Part shown: one piece after another, positions 61,879 through 63,151 of the stretch
Layout of the letters: every line of letters starts with the position of its first letter
Position numbering within the stretch: the stretch's first letter is position 1
Assembly (NCBI GenBank): GCA_024226515.1
Contig: JAAELQ010000091.1
Location: 1-63,151, forward strand
Source: a bacterium
Lineage (GTDB): Bacteria > Acidobacteriota > Polarisedimenticolia > Polarisedimenticolales > Polarisedimenticolaceae
Length of the DNA stretch: 63,151 bases
Reading direction: 5' to 3'
Notes under the pieces: generated by a model
The model's database searches: none
What the model saw: only the letters and a program-made list of their open reading frames with translations
Told to the model about the DNA's origin: nothing
Program-made: the position numbers and the translations under genes

Positions 61879-62979
61879 ATGAAGAAGTTCAGTGTGGCCG
61901 TAGTGCTCGTTGCCGTCCTGCTCGCAGGGCCGGCACTCGCCCAGACTCCCCCCAAGAATCTGAAGAAGGTCGGCGATCACTGGACGCCCTGGGATCCGCC
62001 CCCGGCGGGCCCCGGTGCGTACATCATCGTCAAGGGTGACACGTTGTGGGACCTGTCCGGGCGCTGGCTCGGCGATCCGTACCTGTGGCCGCAGATCTGG
62101 GACGAGAACCGCTACATTCTCGACAGTCACTGGATCTACCCGGGTGACCCGCTCGTGATCCCCGGCCGCCCGACCGTGGTGCCGGACGGTGGACCGCCCG
62201 CGTCGGCTTATCAGCCGGAGACGGGGCCGCAGGTCGACAACCCGTGGGACGCCGATCCCGATGGGGAGCCCGTGGCCGCCGTGCCCGTGCTGGCCCCGCT
62301 GCTCCCCGTGGCCGACCTCAACGACGTCTATTGCTCCGGCTACATCGAGCCCGAGCACGAGCCGTCCGGGCTCACGATCACGGCTGCCGATACCGTCCGT
62401 GCCTCTCTCGCGGCGGGCGACGTGGTTCACCTCAATTACGGCACCAACCAGGGACTGAAGGCCGGTGACCGGTTCAACGTCATCCGCGACACCGGTCGCG
62501 CGGTGCAGCATCCGACGTCCGGCGAGGGGCTCGGCTCGTACATCCAGCGCCTCGGTGAGGCGACCGTGATGCTGGTCAAGGACGATTCCGCAATGGCCGT
62601 GATCGAGATGACCTGCTGGGACGTCCAGGCGGGCGACGAACTCGTCCCGTACGAGGAGATCCCGGTTCCGATGATGCGCGGCCTGCCGGAGTTCGATCGC
62701 TACTCGGATCCCTCCGGAGGGGCCACCGGCGAGATCGTCAGCACGTTCATGGATCTCGGCCGGGTCGGCGAGGGTCAGATCATCCACACCGATCTCGGCA
62801 GCGCCAGCGGCGTGCGGCCGGGCGAGGTACTGACGCTGTACGAAGAGCGCGGGGACCTGCCGCGGCTCGTCGTCGGTCAGGCGATCGTGATCACCGTCGA
62901 GGCGCTGAGCTCCACGGCCAAGATCACGCGCTCGGTGCAAGAGACCCGCATCGGACACGCGGTCGAGGTCGTGCGCTAG
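61879..62979 (+). CDS. Exported LysM-domain protein
   Basis: 366 aa. Signal peptide (VAVVLVAVLLAGPALAQ). A LysM-like module (about 47-95, YIIVKGDTLWDLSGRWLGDPYLWPQIW and WIYPGDPLVIP) binds peptidoglycan. The remaining part is beta-rich, with repeated AGD/PGE turns (LKAGDRFNVI, VQAGDELVPY, VRPGEVLTLY) that resemble Acidobacteriota/Deltaproteobacteria LysM proteins. ATG at 61879 has AGGAG six bases upstream; TTG 61876 is too close. The 166-base gap upstream has a weak TTGACT but no good -10. A terminator follows. Confidence 0.85.
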   Translation: MKKFSVAVVLVAVLLAGPALAQTPPKNLKKVGDHWTPWDPPPAGPGAYIIVKGDTLWDLSGRWLGDPYLWPQIWDENRYILDSHWIYPGDPLVIPGRPTVVPDGGPPASAYQPETGPQVDNPWDADPDGEPVAAVPVLAPLLPVADLNDVYCSGYIEPEHEPSGLTITAADTVRASLAAGDVVHLNYGTNQGLKAGDRFNVIRDTGRAVQHPTSGEGLGSYIQRLGEATVMLVKDDSAMAVIEMTCWDVQAGDELVPYEEIPVPMMRGLPEFDRYSDPSGGATGEIVSTFMDLGRVGEGQIIHTDLGSASGVRPGEVLTLYEERGDLPRLVVGQAIVITVEALSSTAKITRSVQETRIGHAVEVVR

Positions 62980-63011
62980 CAGGCGACCTCGGTTTTCGAC
63001 GCCAACGAAAA

Positions 63012-63044
63012 ACGGGCGGGCCGTATGGCCCGCCCGTTCTCGTT
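63012..63044 (+). terminator. Intrinsic terminator of the LysM gene, disrupted downstream by an intron
   Basis: An 11-bp perfect stem ACGGGCGGGCC/GGCCCGCCCGT (63012-63022 and 63027-63037) with loop GTAT, followed by TCTCGTT and then the intron's GTGCG. The T tract is short and broken. It serves both as terminator and as the 5' exon target of the intron. Confidence 0.75.
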
Positions 63045-63151
63045 GTGCGCCCGGCACGGGCGCACTCCTGGAGGTGCAAGTCCTCCCGGGATCTGGCCAC
63101 AGGGACCGAACGGAAGCGCAAGGGCGGAAGGGTGACCGACTGTCTGGAGGA
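63045..63151 (+). mobile_element. 5' part of a group II intron (truncated by the window end)
   Basis: The intron begins GTGCG, the group II 5' consensus. A first hairpin GTGCGCCCG/CGGGCGCAC (63045-63065) is followed by GGAGG-TGCAAGT-CCTCC (63070-63086), the domain I element usually seen as GGGTGAAAGTCCC. Insertion seven bases after a terminator stem is the habit of bacterial class C introns. The reverse transcriptase/maturase ORF and domains V-VI would lie beyond the window. Class assignment is by position and 5' end only. Confidence 0.78.

Noticed and set aside
63045..63151. tRNA or riboswitch at the window end
   Set aside because: GTGCG start, the first hairpin and the GGAGG-TGCAAGT-CCTCC element fit a group II intron better, and no cloverleaf can be drawn.

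Overview
The window is one very G+C-rich stretch of a Gram-negative bacterial chromosome. Lipid A genes (lpxA, lpxC, lpxD), BamA/BamD-type outer-membrane assembly proteins, Skp, LolC/E-LolD and TonB/ExbB/ExbD show a two-membrane cell with LPS. The order def-fmt-rsmB-PASTA-rpe, a FecR/DUF6600 protein, ClpC beside lolCD-bamA, HslUV, DUF4390, DUF465 and NtrYX-type signalling suggest Acidobacteriota (Thermoanaerobaculia/Polarisedimenticolia-like). That placement is inferred from gene content, not demonstrated. Nearly all the DNA is core or housekeeping genes in tight operons with many ATGA, GTGA and TTGA overlaps.

Layout. 1-3805: a dispersed repeat, then a YtrA-type GntR regulator with a palindromic operator over its promoter, driving two tandem ATPase/permease ABC modules. 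3901-6351 (-): a secreted FecR/DUF6600 protein with a very long basic Ser/Arg/Lys tail. 6561-12107: def, fmt, rsmB, a PASTA protein, rpe, a YbgC-like thioesterase and a BamD-like lipoprotein. 12125-12413: a repeat, followed by a 58-codon peptide gene with its own strong promoter (RiPP-precursor-like). 12769-18026 (-): two CrtI/PYROXD2-like flavoproteins, a GcvT-like protein and a DUF72 protein. 18516-22364: ADP-forming acyl-CoA synthetase, HAD phosphatase, Fpg/Nei glycosylase. 22385-23905 (-): PqqB-like lipoprotein and a His-rich secreted protein. 24105-28000: hslVU, an FN3-like lipoprotein, dapF. 28005-30091 (-): GAF-like and TPR proteins.

30211-35171: lpxC, DUF4390, NtrY-like kinase and a degenerate NtrX-like regulator. 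35215-36428 (-): ECF sigma factor and anti-sigma factor. 36600-40210: tandem GGDEF-PilZ proteins, tsaB, rimI. 40286-43725: DUF465, psd, pssA, an Asd-like paralogue without the usual active site, and an exported protein. 43736-48170: lolC/E, lolD, clpC. 48678-56250: bamA, skp, lpxD, fabZ, lpxA, a GnnA-like dehydrogenase and a beta-lactamase-fold hydrolase. 56285-62979: TonB-like protein, a LeuA-family enzyme, a RhlE-like helicase, exbB, exbD, rsmD and a LysM protein. The window ends inside the 5' part of a group II intron, directly after an intrinsic terminator, which is the site class C introns favour.

Most noteworthy. (1) Four roughly 270-316 bp composite inverted-repeat elements of two related families occupy the larger gene-free gaps. 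Each arm carries a hairpin with an invariant CAGA/TCTG loop and stems that covary between copies. (2) The small Cys-ending peptide gene. (3) The group II intron at a terminator. (4) An lpxC operon that encodes a sensor kinase and an NtrX-type regulator lacking the GAFTGA loop. No CRISPR array, tRNA, rRNA or complete transposase gene was recognised.
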